From: Albimonas sp041685625
Lineage (GTDB): Bacteria > Pseudomonadota > Alphaproteobacteria > Rhodobacterales > Rhodobacteraceae
Length of the DNA: 40,782 nt
NCBI GenBank assembly: GCA_041685625.1
Contig: JAWLFJ010000025.1
Span: 1 to 40,782 of the forward strand
Reading direction: 5' to 3'
The position numbers were made by a program, and so were the translations under genes. The first letter of the stretch is position 1, and every line of letters starts with the position of its first letter. Below, in pieces: positions 25,471-33,336 of this stretch. The notes beneath the pieces are model-generated. The model was not told the DNA's origin. It saw nothing but the letters and a program-made list of their open reading frames with translations, and ran no database searches.

Positions 25471-25728
25471 TCAGAGCGCTTCGTCGCGGAAATGGACGAC
25501 CGCGGCGGCGAGGCCCGAAGCGCCCGCCTCCGTCGCGATGGCGCACCGAGGCCGCACCGCCACCGTCGCGCGCTTCCGGCGCCGCTCGGCGAGACGGCCT
25601 CGGAAGCCTCGGCCGCCTACGGCATCTAGGCCGAACGTGTCGTCCTCGGCGTCTCGGCGGATCGCGGCGGCGCCGCCACGCGCCGCAGTCTCGGCTGGAG
25701 TGGGGTGAAGGGCGGGCGCGACGGGCAT
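25471..25728 (-). CDS. Small hypothetical protein upstream of the SDR gene
   Basis: An 85-residue ORF of unknown function starting MPVAPALHPTPAETAARGG and containing AEDDTFGLDAVGGRGFRGRL. The ATG at 25728 has GAGGA 7 nt upstream, and its stop lies 13 nt before the SDR start, so co-transcription is possible. Third-position G/C is clearly lower than in neighbouring genes (about 80% by hand count), which argues for recent origin or for non-coding status. No family recognised. Confidence 0.35.
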   Translation of the reverse strand: MPVAPALHPTPAETAARGGAAAIRRDAEDDTFGLDAVGGRGFRGRLAERRRKRATVAVRPRCAIATEAGASGLAAAVVHFRDEAL

Positions 25729-25865
25729 GGCGGATCCTCGGAGTCGCCGGCGAGCGAACGACGGCGTGCACAGGCCGTTCAAGCGGCTGGTCTCCGGCAG
25801 GTCAACCTTTCGCAAACCGCGATTGCAAGCTTGACCGTGCGGTCCGCGACGCAATAGCGTTCACG

Positions 25866-26030
25866 TCGCGATTGGCGCGGCCGGTCCGACAGGGAAACGG
25901 ACGAGGCGGCCGGGCGCCCGACGAGCGGACAGGGAAGCCGCGGGACGGGCGGACATCCGGCGGCTTTCGCCCATGAGAAGCACCGCCTAAGGCGGGGAAA
26001 AGGACGCTTGGGAGGGCGTCCTTTTCCGTT
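25866..26030 (+). ncRNA. Candidate structured small RNA with twin identical loops
   Basis: This gene-free stretch folds by eye into consecutive hairpins. Hairpin 1 is GTCCG-ACAGGGAAA-CGGAC, extended by GGCCG/CGGCC (about 25880-25912). Hairpin 2 is GCGG-ACAGGGAAG-CCGC (about 25925-25941), so both loops display ACAGGGAA. Then come a GGGCG...CGCCC stem, CCGCC-TAA-GGCGG, and a 12-bp terminator-like hairpin at 25996-26027. A weak promoter-like TTGACC (25831-25836) with ATAGCG 17 nt on could start it near 25866, giving about 165 nt. No known family was recognised. Strand is inferred from the terminator. Confidence 0.45.
25996..26027 (+). terminator. Strong orphan intrinsic-terminator-like hairpin
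   Basis: GGAAAAGGACGC (25996-26007) pairs perfectly with GCGTCCTTTTCC (26016-26027) across an 8-nt loop; GTT follows. No protein gene on either strand ends here: the nearest plus-strand stop is at 24646 and no minus-strand gene lies between 26800 and 25728. This supports an RNA gene ending here. Confidence 0.6.
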
Positions 26031-26190
26031 CGTATGACCGCTTCGGCCGGCGTCGGGGCCGCGGGTCTTGATTTCGCCCTCGGCGGGGGCGAGAACCGCT
26101 GCGATGGGGCGGCCCGGGCGCCGGGTGTCGCCCGCCCACCTAGATAGACACGCCGCCGGAGTCCTCCGGCCGGGAAACCGGGATGACCTC

Positions 26191-26766
26191 ATGACGACGC
26201 ATCGCATGTCCGCCTTCGCCGCAGCCGCGCTCGCCGGCGCCGGCCTCCTCGCCGCCGCGCCGGGCGCCGGGGCGCAGGAGGCCGACGCCGCGGCCCCGAC
26301 CGGCGCGCCGCCCGCGCAGCGCGAGCTGGTGACGACCGCGACGCATGGCGACTGGGACATCGTCTGCGTCGACGGCGAGGCCCCCTGCGTGATGCGCCAG
26401 AACGGCGTCACGGCCGACGGTCAGCGCGCCCTCGAGATGAGCGTGCGCCGGGTCGAACCGCAGCAGACCGAGCAGGGCACGGTGGAATCGGTGCTGACGA
26501 TCGTCACCCCGCTGAACGTGCTGCTGCGCCAAGGCCTGACGTTGCAGGTCGACGCGGCCGAGCCCACCACCGGGCAGTACACCATCTGCACCAACGAGGG
26601 CTGTACGCTGACCGAGCCGGCGCCGAACGTCCTGATCGATCAGCTGAAGCGCGGCGCGGAGGCGAAGCTGAGCTTCGTCTACGTGCAGGGCCAGCAGGCC
26701 GGCCAGGTCGACGCCACGGTCTCACTCAACGGTTTCACCGCAGCCTGGAACGCGCTGGCGCCCTGA
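26191..26766 (+). CDS. Invasion-associated locus B (IalB) family protein
   Basis: A 191-residue periplasmic protein of the IalB family. The signal peptide MSAFAAAALAGAGLLAAAPG ends near AGAQ. The family core begins ATHGDWDIVCVDGEAPCVMR (xxxGDWxxxC plus a second Cys), then MSVRRVEPQQ, TIVTPLNVLLRQGLTLQVDA, YTICTNEGC (two more Cys) and VSLNGFTAAWNAL. The four cysteines probably form disulfides. Bartonella IalB was named for erythrocyte invasion, but homologues are common in free-living alphaproteobacteria and their role is unclear. It lies 160 nt after the small RNA candidate. Confidence 0.88.
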   Translation: MTTHRMSAFAAAALAGAGLLAAAPGAGAQEADAAAPTGAPPAQRELVTTATHGDWDIVCVDGEAPCVMRQNGVTADGQRALEMSVRRVEPQQTEQGTVESVLTIVTPLNVLLRQGLTLQVDAAEPTTGQYTICTNEGCTLTEPAPNVLIDQLKRGAEAKLSFVYVQGQQAGQVDATVSLNGFTAAWNALAP

Positions 26767-26774
26767 TCGGGAGC

Positions 26775-26798
26775 GCCCCGCCGCCGCGGCGGCGGGGC
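26775..26798. terminator. 24-nt perfect GC palindrome between convergent ialB and ketosynthase genes
   Basis: Starts GCCCCGCCGCC and is self-complementary over all 24 nt. It fills most of the 34-nt gap between the two convergent stop codons. Likely a bidirectional terminator or a transcript-protecting hairpin; no T-run. Confidence 0.5.
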
Positions 26799-26800
26799 CG

Positions 26801-28039
26801 TCAGCCGTCGAAGCGGCGCGCGGCGATCACGGCGTTGAGCCCGCCGAAGGCGAAGGAGTTGGAGACCGCCGCGCCGACGCGGCGCTCCACGGCCATGTTC
26901 GGCGCGACGTCGAGGTCGCAGTCCGGGTCCGCCTCCAGATGGTTGATGGTAGGCGGCAGCACGCCCGAACGTAGAGCGTGGATCAGCGCGACCATCTCCA
27001 GCGCCCCCGCTCCGCCGAGGGCGTGCCCATGCATCGACTTGGTCGAGGAGATCACGAGCGCGTCGGCCTGCGGACCGAACACCCTCCGCACGGCCTGGCA
27101 TTCGGTGCGGTCGTTGGCGGCGGTGCCGGTGCCGTGCGCGTTGACGTAGCCGACCTCCTCCGGCGCCATGCGCGCGTCGACGAGGGCGCCCTGCATGGCG
27201 CGGGCGGCGCCGTCGACGGAGGGTTGGACGATGTCGCCCGCGTCGGCGGACATGCCGAAGCCCGCGATCTCCGCAAGGATCTCGGCGCCGCGGGCGCGGG
27301 CGCGCTCCAGCGTCTCCAGCACGAAGACCGCGGCGCCTTCGGCGAGGACCATGCCGGTGCGGCCCTTGGAGAAGGGACGGCAGGCGTCCTTGGTCATCAC
27401 GCGCAGCCCCTCCCACGCCTTCATGGTGCCGAAGGTGAGCGGCGCCTCGACCCCGCCCGTCACGGCGACTTCGGCGCCGCCGGAGCGCACGAGGTGGAAG
27501 GCCTGGCCGATGGCGTGGTTGGCGGAGGAGCAGGCGGTGGAGACCGACCAGGCGGGGCCCTTCAGACCGTATTCCATCGAGACGAAGGAGCAGGGCGCGG
27601 AGTTCATCAGCCGCGGCACGATGAAGGGGTGGACGCGGTTCTTCCCCTCCTGGAAAACCTGCCGGTAGTTGTCGTCGATGGTGCCCATGCCGAGCAGCGC
27701 GGCGCCGATGACGGTGGCGGCGCGAGGGGCTAGGTCCTCGGTGATCTCGAGGCCGGCCCCCTCCATCGCCTCCTTGGCGGCGGCGAGGGCGAGCTGGGTG
27801 GTGCGGTCGTAGAGCGCGAGCTCGGAGCGGCTGTAGCGGTCCTCGCCGACGAAGCCCTTGGCCTGCGCGCCGATGCGGATGGCGAGGCGGTCGAGATCGG
27901 GGATGTCCATCTCCGCGACGCCGTCGCGCCCCTCGTCGAGAGCGGCGGTGTGCGCCCGGACACCTGTGCCGAGGGCCGAGACGACGCCCATGCCGGTGAC
28001 GACGACGCGGCGGCCGCGGGGACCCTCCGGGTCGGTCAT
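26801..28039 (-). CDS. Beta-ketoacyl-ACP synthase (FabF/NodE-like), paired with a dedicated ACP
   Basis: A 412-residue condensing enzyme for fatty acyl chain elongation. The catalytic triad is visible: Cys170 (VSTACSSANHA), His302 (VNAHGTGTAAND) and His339 (TKSMHGHALGGAG). The N-terminal VVVTGMGVVSALG and C-terminal SNSFAFGGLNAVIA are typical of KAS II. The gene follows the acyl carrier protein gene by 8 nt and both follow lpxD. In other alphaproteobacteria such ketosynthases next to AcpXL build the very long acyl chain of lipid A; this role is inferred from context. It is not necessarily the housekeeping FabF. Confidence 0.9.
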   Translation of the reverse strand: MTDPEGPRGRRVVVTGMGVVSALGTGVRAHTAALDEGRDGVAEMDIPDLDRLAIRIGAQAKGFVGEDRYSRSELALYDRTTQLALAAAKEAMEGAGLEITEDLAPRAATVIGAALLGMGTIDDNYRQVFQEGKNRVHPFIVPRLMNSAPCSFVSMEYGLKGPAWSVSTACSSANHAIGQAFHLVRSGGAEVAVTGGVEAPLTFGTMKAWEGLRVMTKDACRPFSKGRTGMVLAEGAAVFVLETLERARARGAEILAEIAGFGMSADAGDIVQPSVDGAARAMQGALVDARMAPEEVGYVNAHGTGTAANDRTECQAVRRVFGPQADALVISSTKSMHGHALGGAGALEMVALIHALRSGVLPPTINHLEADPDCDLDVAPNMAVERRVGAAVSNSFAFGGLNAVIAARRFDG

Positions 28040-28047
28040 GCGCGGGC

Positions 28048-28329
28048 TCAGCCCTTCTGCTCGCGCACGAGCCCCTGCACGGCGGAGACGATCGCGGCGA
28101 CCGTGGAGATGTCGAAGTCGCTGTCGGTGGGATCGTTGGCGTTGAACGGCACGGAGATGTCGAACGCCTCCTCGATGGCGAACACAGCCTCCACGAGGCC
28201 GAGACTGTCGACGCCGAGCTCGTCCGGAGTCGCGTCCATCCGCACCTCCGTGGGATCGAGAACGGCCTGTTCGGCGATGATCTCGATCACCTTGCGGGCG
28301 ACGTCCTCGTCGGTGGCGGCGTCGGCCAT
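28048..28329 (-). CDS. Acyl carrier protein, AcpXL-like
   Basis: A 93-residue carrier protein. The phosphopantetheine site is Ser42 in DELGVDSLGLVEAVFAIEEA. An insertion, FDISVPFNANDPTDSDFDIS, separates helix 2 from the C-terminal helix; this and the length of about 92 residues resemble AcpXL, the special ACP for 27-hydroxyoctacosanoic acid of rhizobial lipid A. The ATG at 28329 has GGAGAG 5 nt upstream and is preferred to the longer reading to 28395. It sits between lpxD and the ketosynthase gene. No lpxXL transferase gene is seen in the window. Confidence 0.88.
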   Translation of the reverse strand: MADAATDEDVARKVIEIIAEQAVLDPTEVRMDATPDELGVDSLGLVEAVFAIEEAFDISVPFNANDPTDSDFDISTVAAIVSAVQGLVREQKG

Positions 28330-28430
28330 GGCGCTCTCCTCGGCTGGCGGTCGCCCGAGGCGGGCGGCATCCTGCGTGTCCTGCGTCGGCGTCACATATC
28401 GTCTCGGCGTGACGGGGGAAAGGCGGAATT

Positions 28431-29504
28431 TCAGAGCTTCCCGGACGCTTCCGCGGCCAGACGCTCCATCATCCGCGGAAGGCGCCCGAGGGCCATGTGC
28501 AGGCGCCGAAAACGGTCCCGCGGCATCGCGGGCACACCCATCATGACGCTGCGGGGCGGCACGTGGGAGCCGACGGCCGAGGCGCCGGCGACGACGGAAT
28601 CGTCTCCGATCCGGATGTTGTCCGCGACGCCGACCTTGCCGCCGAGCACGACGCGGTCGCCGATCTCGGCGCTGCCGGCGAGACCGACCTGCGCGCAGAT
28701 CAGACAGTCACGCCCGACGCGGACGTTGTGGCCGACCTGGACCTGGTTGTCGATCTTGGTGCCGGCGCCGACGATGGTGTCGCGAAGCGTGCCGCGGTCG
28801 ATCGTGGCGCCGGCGCCGATCTCCACGTCGTCGCCGATCGCGACGGCGCCGAGGGAGTGGATGCGGACGTGGCCCGTGGCCGGGGGCGTGTCGACGGCGC
28901 CGCGGGCCTTGGCGGCCTCGACCGCGCCGGGTTCGGGCGTGGTGAAGGAGAAGCCGTCTGCGCCGATCACGGCGTTGGCATGGACCAGGACGCGGTCGCC
29001 GAGGCGGCAACGGGCGCCGACGCGCACGCCGGGATGCAGGACCGCCCCCGCCCCGATCTCGGCCTCCGCGCCAAGGCTGGCATGGGCGAGAAGGACCGTT
29101 CCCGAGCCGAGGCGCGCACCGGGCCCGACGACGGCGAGCGGGCCGATGGCGACGCCTGGCCCGAGTTCGGCGCTCGGGTCGATCACGGCGGAGGGATGCA
29201 CGCCCGGCGCCGCCTCGGACGGCACGGCGAAATGCGACGTCAGGCCCGCCATCGCGTAGCGAGGACGCGGCGCGATGAGGGCGGCGTCGAGCCCATGCTC
29301 GGCCGGGTCGGCGCCCGGCCAGAGGATCGCGGCGCGAGCCTTGGTGCCCGCGAGGGCGTCGGCGTAGCGGCGGTCCATCGCCACGGCGAGGTCGTCCGGT
29401 CCGGCCTCGGCCGGATGGGCCGGACGGCGGATGCGGCGGGCGCCGTCGCCGACGAGTTCGAGCCCGAGCGCGGCGGCGAGGTCAACGAGGGCGATGTCGG
29501 TCAC
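28431..29504 (-). CDS. lpxD: UDP-3-O-(3-hydroxyacyl)glucosamine N-acyltransferase
   Basis: LpxD adds the second 3-hydroxyacyl chain in lipid A synthesis. It has 357 residues. The N-terminal uridine-binding domain (IALVDLAAALGLELVGDGAR ... DDLAVAMDRRYADAL) is followed by a left-handed beta-helix of hexapeptide repeats (HPSAVIDPSAELGPGVAIGP, VGARCRLGDRVLVHANAVIG). ANAVIGADGFSF and HNVRVGRDCLICAQVGLAGS mark the active site region. A C-terminal helix (FRRLHMALGRLPRMMERLAA) closes the trimer. lpxD here is not in the usual bamA-fabZ-lpxA cluster but beside an L,D-transpeptidase gene and the ACP/ketosynthase pair. Confidence 0.95.
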   Translation of the reverse strand: MTDIALVDLAAALGLELVGDGARRIRRPAHPAEAGPDDLAVAMDRRYADALAGTKARAAILWPGADPAEHGLDAALIAPRPRYAMAGLTSHFAVPSEAAPGVHPSAVIDPSAELGPGVAIGPLAVVGPGARLGSGTVLLAHASLGAEAEIGAGAVLHPGVRVGARCRLGDRVLVHANAVIGADGFSFTTPEPGAVEAAKARGAVDTPPATGHVRIHSLGAVAIGDDVEIGAGATIDRGTLRDTIVGAGTKIDNQVQVGHNVRVGRDCLICAQVGLAGSAEIGDRVVLGGKVGVADNIRIGDDSVVAGASAVGSHVPPRSVMMGVPAMPRDRFRRLHMALGRLPRMMERLAAEASGKL

Positions 29505-29616
29505 AGGGAGAGGCTCTCCGGCGCGGACGGGACGTCTGGCTCTGCGTCTCTACGGCGCCGCGCGGGCCGGGTCATCCCCTGCCCGCCGGTCCAGCCTCGG
29601 TTCCCGTTCCGGCGGC

Positions 29617-31206
29617 TCAAAGGCCGGGCGCGAGCCCCGCGGCCTCCAGCGCCGACCAGACCCGTTCGTCGCGCCCGTAGACGTCGGCGCGGAACTGGGG
29701 CTGGCCGTCCGGCTCCACCCAGGCGGTGCGATAGACGATGTGCACGGGCACCGGGCGATCGAAGTTCACGTAGATCTCGCGCCGACTGTCGAGATAGCGG
29801 TGGAAGGTGCTCGCCGGGTCGTCGACCTGACCCTCGAGCAAGGCGTAGGCGAACTCGAAGGGGTTCTCGACGCGCACGCAGCCGTGGCTGAAGGCGCGGC
29901 CGTCGCGCCGGAACAGATTCTTCGACGGCGTGTCGTGCATGTAGATGCTGAACTCGTTCGGGAACATGAACTTGACCCGTCCGAGCGCGTTGCTCGGACC
30001 GGGACGCTGCTTGACGCGGTAGGGGAAGGAGCCCGAACTGTATTGCGTGAAATCGTGGCTCGAGGGGTCGTCCGGCACGCCCATGTCGGAGACGAGACGC
30101 ATGTTCTGCTCTGCAAGGTAGCCCGGATCCTCCTGCAGCTCGGGCAGGATCTCCTCGGTCGCGATGGATCGCGGGACATGCCAAGTCGGATTGACGACCA
30201 TGTGGGTCATCTCGTCCGAGAACTCCGGCGTCTGGTGGCGACGCTGGCCGACCACGACGCGGGCCGAATGCATCACGCGCTCGCCGTCGACGAAACGCAT
30301 CGAGTAGTCGGGTATGTTGGCGAGGACGTGCCGGGGCTCAAGGTCGCGCGGCCCCCAGCGCCGCCGCTCGAGGTTCACGGCGACCTGGCGAAGACGCTCG
30401 CCGGCGTCGGCGCCGAGGGCGGCGAAGGTTCGGCGGCCGACGATGCCGTCCGCGTTGAGCCCATGGCGGCGCTGGAATGTCTTTACGGTGATCTCCAGCT
30501 GGGCGTCGAAGGCTTCCGGGGCCTCCGCGGGCGCCGCGGGATCGCCGAGTTCGGCCAGCCGCTCGCGCAGCCGCGCGACGCGCGGACCGCGGTCGCCGCG
30601 CCGCAACGTGCCGCCGTCGCCGAGATGGGCGCGCCAGCCGCCGGCCCGCTCCTGCGCGACAAGATCGGCATAGAGGGCGCGGAGGCGCTCGTAGCCCTGC
30701 CCCTGCGGCGCGAGAGAGGCCAGCCACTCGGCGAAGTCGGGGGCCGCGGCAGCGGAATTCAACGTGTCGTGCGGCTCGGGCCGCTGCGGAAACACGTGGA
30801 TCTCGGAATCGACCCGGTTCGGGCGCAGCACCCCGGCGGCCATGTCGCCGACGTAGCGGGCGAGGCTGCGCGAGAGCGCGCGTTCGAGGGCGGCGGCGTC
30901 CTCGGGCGTCGCGACGTCGGCGATACGGGCGCGCAGAGCGTCGACGCCGTAGCGCGCGGCAGGGAGCGCGTGCGAAGGAGCGGCATCCAGCGCGGCCAAC
31001 AAAGGCTCCGGCGCCAGCGGCCCGCCCGCCGGCTCCCAGAGCGGGGCGCCGCCACGCTGCTCGTAGAACGGTGCGATGTCGGTGTCGACGGAGACGGCCG
31101 CGAGCACGCGTTCCGGCCCGGGCGGAAGGGATGTCGCGGCCGACGCGGCGGCGCCCGGAAGGACGACCAGCAGCGCCACGGCCGCGATGCGAAGATGAGA
31201 CGTCAT
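29617..31206 (-). CDS. L,D-transpeptidase, YcbB (LdtD)-like
   Basis: A 529-residue periplasmic enzyme that makes 3-3 peptidoglycan crosslinks. The signal peptide is residues 1-23 (RIAAVALLVVLPGAAASAAT). A scaffold domain like that of YcbB follows (about 30-190). A peptidoglycan-binding domain lies at about 203-265 (RGDRGPRVARLRERLAELGD ... FQRRHGLNADGIVGRRTFAA). The YkuD catalytic domain runs from about 290, with His424 (YMHDTP), His441 and the nucleophile Cys443 in SHGCVRVENP. The gene is divergent from the DUF882 peptidase gene, and a 279-nt shared region holds inverted repeats. Control by the LdtR-like regulator at 15547-16062 is inferred. Confidence 0.93.
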   Translation of the reverse strand: MTSHLRIAAVALLVVLPGAAASAATSLPPGPERVLAAVSVDTDIAPFYEQRGGAPLWEPAGGPLAPEPLLAALDAAPSHALPAARYGVDALRARIADVATPEDAAALERALSRSLARYVGDMAAGVLRPNRVDSEIHVFPQRPEPHDTLNSAAAAPDFAEWLASLAPQGQGYERLRALYADLVAQERAGGWRAHLGDGGTLRRGDRGPRVARLRERLAELGDPAAPAEAPEAFDAQLEITVKTFQRRHGLNADGIVGRRTFAALGADAGERLRQVAVNLERRRWGPRDLEPRHVLANIPDYSMRFVDGERVMHSARVVVGQRRHQTPEFSDEMTHMVVNPTWHVPRSIATEEILPELQEDPGYLAEQNMRLVSDMGVPDDPSSHDFTQYSSGSFPYRVKQRPGPSNALGRVKFMFPNEFSIYMHDTPSKNLFRRDGRAFSHGCVRVENPFEFAYALLEGQVDDPASTFHRYLDSRREIYVNFDRPVPVHIVYRTAWVEPDGQPQFRADVYGRDERVWSALEAAGLAPGL

Positions 31207-31485
31207 AGTTGCACCCCGGTCACTGGCAGGGAATCATCATCAGCATAATCAACGATCCGGCTGCAAAAGTCGGAATCGCGAAAGCGTGAGTTCCGGAAAT
31301 TCCGACGGCGCCGAGGCAATTTAGCCTCACCGAACGGGAAACTCGCCAAAAGCGAGAGTGGGGATTCGCCGTAAGGTTAACGCTTGCGAAACTACCACTT
31401 TCGCATCGTGCCACCGCGTGGCAGTCTTCGCCATGTCCGAACAAGCATCCGGGTCCACCCGGCCAAATGGACGAACGAGGCAGTT
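31207..31485. promoter_or_regulatory. Divergent promoter/operator region of two peptidoglycan genes
   Basis: This 279-nt gap is visibly richer in A/T than its surroundings. It holds an 8-bp inverted repeat GTCGGAAT (31269-31276) / ATTCCGAC (31299-31306), a 5-bp repeat CTCGC-CAAAA-GCGAG (31342-31356) and GGTTAACGC (31375-31383), the last shared with the region upstream of the ldtR-like gene. No clear -35/-10 pair stood out on either strand. Confidence 0.45.
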
Positions 31486-32043
31486 TTGAGTGCAATCGAC
31501 AGTATCGAGCGGCCGACGCGCCGCGCCCTTCTCGGCATGTTCGCGGGTGGGGCGGCGACGCTCTGCGCTCCCGCGGTGCTGGCGGGCGCGGGCGACTATC
31601 GCCGCATCGCGTTCGTGAACAACCGGACGCATGAGCGTCTGGACGTCGTCTACTGGGTCGAGGGGACCTACGTCCCGGAGGCGCTGGACGAGATCAGCCG
31701 GATCCTGCGCGACTGGCGAACCGAGGGGCTCAAGCCCTACGATCCGCGCGTGATCGACGTGATCTGCGAGACCCATCGGCGGCTGGACTGCGACGAGCCG
31801 TTCGAGATCGTGTCCGGCTACCGCAGCCCGGAGACGAACGCGATGCTGCGACGGCGCAGTCGCGGGGTCGCGCGCAACAGCTACCACGTCAAGGCTATGG
31901 CGGTGGACCTGACGCTGAAGTCGCGCTCGGTTCGCCAGATCGCCGGTGCGGCGGAGAGCCTCGGCGCAGGCGGGGTCGGGCGCTACTCGCGCTCCGAATT
32001 CGTGCACATGGACTCGGGGCCGGTGCGGAGCTGGGGGCGCTGA
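31486..32043 (+). CDS. DUF882 (YcbK-like, M15 family) peptidase with Tat signal
   Basis: A 185-residue exported protein. The Tat signal is PTRRALLGMFAGGAATLCAP. The mature part has the M15/VanY-like zinc fold: SGYRSPETNAMLRRRSRGVA, NSYHVKAMAVDLTL (H-x6-D zinc site) and EFVHMDSGPVRSWG (second His). DUF882 proteins resemble murein endopeptidases such as E. coli MepK (YcbK), which cuts 3-3 crosslinks; that fits its divergent L,D-transpeptidase neighbour. No ATG fits the short form. TTG at 31486 has GAGG 5 nt upstream and starts SAIDSIERPTRR. An ATG at 31384 would add 34 residues of non-coding appearance and bury the Tat motif. Confidence 0.87.
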   Translation: MSAIDSIERPTRRALLGMFAGGAATLCAPAVLAGAGDYRRIAFVNNRTHERLDVVYWVEGTYVPEALDEISRILRDWRTEGLKPYDPRVIDVICETHRRLDCDEPFEIVSGYRSPETNAMLRRRSRGVARNSYHVKAMAVDLTLKSRSVRQIAGAAESLGAGGVGRYSRSEFVHMDSGPVRSWGR

Positions 32044-32048
32044 GCGCC

Positions 32049-32068
32049 TCCCTGCGCCGGCTCAGGGA
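32049..32068. terminator. Small hairpin between convergent DUF882 and proA genes
   Basis: TCCCTG (32049-32054) pairs with CAGGGA (32063-32068) and spans the proA stop codon. It is a weak candidate bidirectional terminator. Confidence 0.25.
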
Positions 32069-33336
32069 CGAATCGTTCCGTCGCCTTCCACGAGATACTT
32101 GAAGCTGGTCAGGTGCTGCGCGCCGACCGGCCCGCGGGCGTGCATCTTGCCGGTGGCGATGCCGATCTCCGCGCCGAAGCCGAACTCGCCGCCGTCGGCG
32201 AACTGGGTGGAGGCGTTGCGGAGCAGGATCGCGCTGTCGAGCCGGGCGAAAAAGCGCCCGGCGGCGGCGTCGTCCTCGGTCAGGATCGCCTCGGTGTGCC
32301 CGGAGCCGTGGCGGCGGACATGGGCGATGGCCTCGTCGATCGAGGGCACGACGCGCACCGCGAGGATCATGTCGAGGAACTCGCGGCCCCAGTCCTCGGA
32401 CCTCGCGGCGACCACGCGCGGGTCGAGCGCCTGGACGGCGGCGTCGCCGCGGAGCTCGACGCCGGCCGCCAGCAGATCTTCGACCAGCGCGCGGCCGAGC
32501 GTGTCGGCGACGCTCTCGTGGATCAGCAGGCATTCGGCGGCGCCGCAGATGCCGGTGCGGCGGGTCTTGGCGTTCAGCACGACGCGGCGGGCCTTCTCGG
32601 CGTCGGCGGCGGCGTCGACATAGACGTGGCAGATGCCCTCGAGATGCGCGAACACCGGCACGCGCGCCTCGGCCTGCACGCGGCCGACGAGGGACTTGCC
32701 GCCGCGCGGGACGAGGACGTCGATGTGCTCCGGCATCGCCAGCATGGCGCCGACGGCGGCGCGATCGGTGGTGGGGACGCGCTGGATCGCGGCGGCGGGG
32801 AGCCTCGCGGCGCGGAGGCCGTCCACCAGCGCGGCGTGGAGGGCGCCGGAGGAATGGAAACTCTCCGACCCGCCCCGCAGGATCACGGCGTTGCCGGACT
32901 TCAGACAGAGGCCGCCGGCGTCGGCGGTGACGTTGGGCCGGCTCTCGTAGATCACGCCGATGACGCCGAGGGGGGTGGAGACCTTGCGGAACTTCAGCCC
33001 GTTGGGCCGCTCCCAGGTCTCGAGCGTGCGGCCGACGGGATCCGGCTGCTCGGCGATGCTGCGCAGGCCCTCCGCGATCCCGGCGAGGCGGCCCTCGTCG
33101 AGGGCGACACGGTCGAGCATGGCCTTGGTCAGGCCCTTGCCCTCGGCGGCGGCCATGTCCACCGCGTTGGCGTCGAGGATCTGGCCGCGGCGGTCGTGCA
33201 CCGCGTCGGCGGCGGCGAGGAGGGCGTCGCGCTTCGCCTCGGCGGAGGCGTAGGCGAGCTCGGCCGCGGCCTCGCGCGCGGCGGCGCCGATCTCGGCCAT
33301 CAGGGCGGGGATGTCGTGCTGCGCGGGGCCGTCCAT
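32062..33336 (-). CDS. proA: Glutamate-5-semialdehyde dehydrogenase
   Basis: ProA reduces gamma-glutamyl phosphate to glutamate 5-semialdehyde in proline synthesis. It has 424 residues of the aldehyde dehydrogenase fold. Motifs: PLGVIGVIYESRPNVTADAG, LCLKSGNAVILRGGSESFHS, VLVPRGGKSLVG, and the catalytic Cys in KTRRTGICGAAECLLIH. The end DLTSFKY-like HLTSFKYLVEGDGTIRP is typical. Its ATG shares one base with the proB stop (TGATG), so translation is coupled. The pair follows obgE, an order common in alphaproteobacteria. Confidence 0.96.
   Translation of the reverse strand: MDGPAQHDIPALMAEIGAAAREAAAELAYASAEAKRDALLAAADAVHDRRGQILDANAVDMAAAEGKGLTKAMLDRVALDEGRLAGIAEGLRSIAEQPDPVGRTLETWERPNGLKFRKVSTPLGVIGVIYESRPNVTADAGGLCLKSGNAVILRGGSESFHSSGALHAALVDGLRAARLPAAAIQRVPTTDRAAVGAMLAMPEHIDVLVPRGGKSLVGRVQAEARVPVFAHLEGICHVYVDAAADAEKARRVVLNAKTRRTGICGAAECLLIHESVADTLGRALVEDLLAAGVELRGDAAVQALDPRVVAARSEDWGREFLDMILAVRVVPSIDEAIAHVRRHGSGHTEAILTEDDAAAGRFFARLDSAILLRNASTQFADGGEFGFGAEIGIATGKMHARGPVGAQHLTSFKYLVEGDGTIRP

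Noticed and set aside
25396..25629. 77-codon plus-strand frame opposite the SDR start and small ORF
   Set aside because: No ribosome binding site or family; it overlaps the SDR gene start on the other strand.
25860..26030. 6S RNA as an explanation of the structured stretch
   Set aside because: The size fits, but 6S RNA is one long stem with a central bubble, while this stretch is a row of short hairpins.
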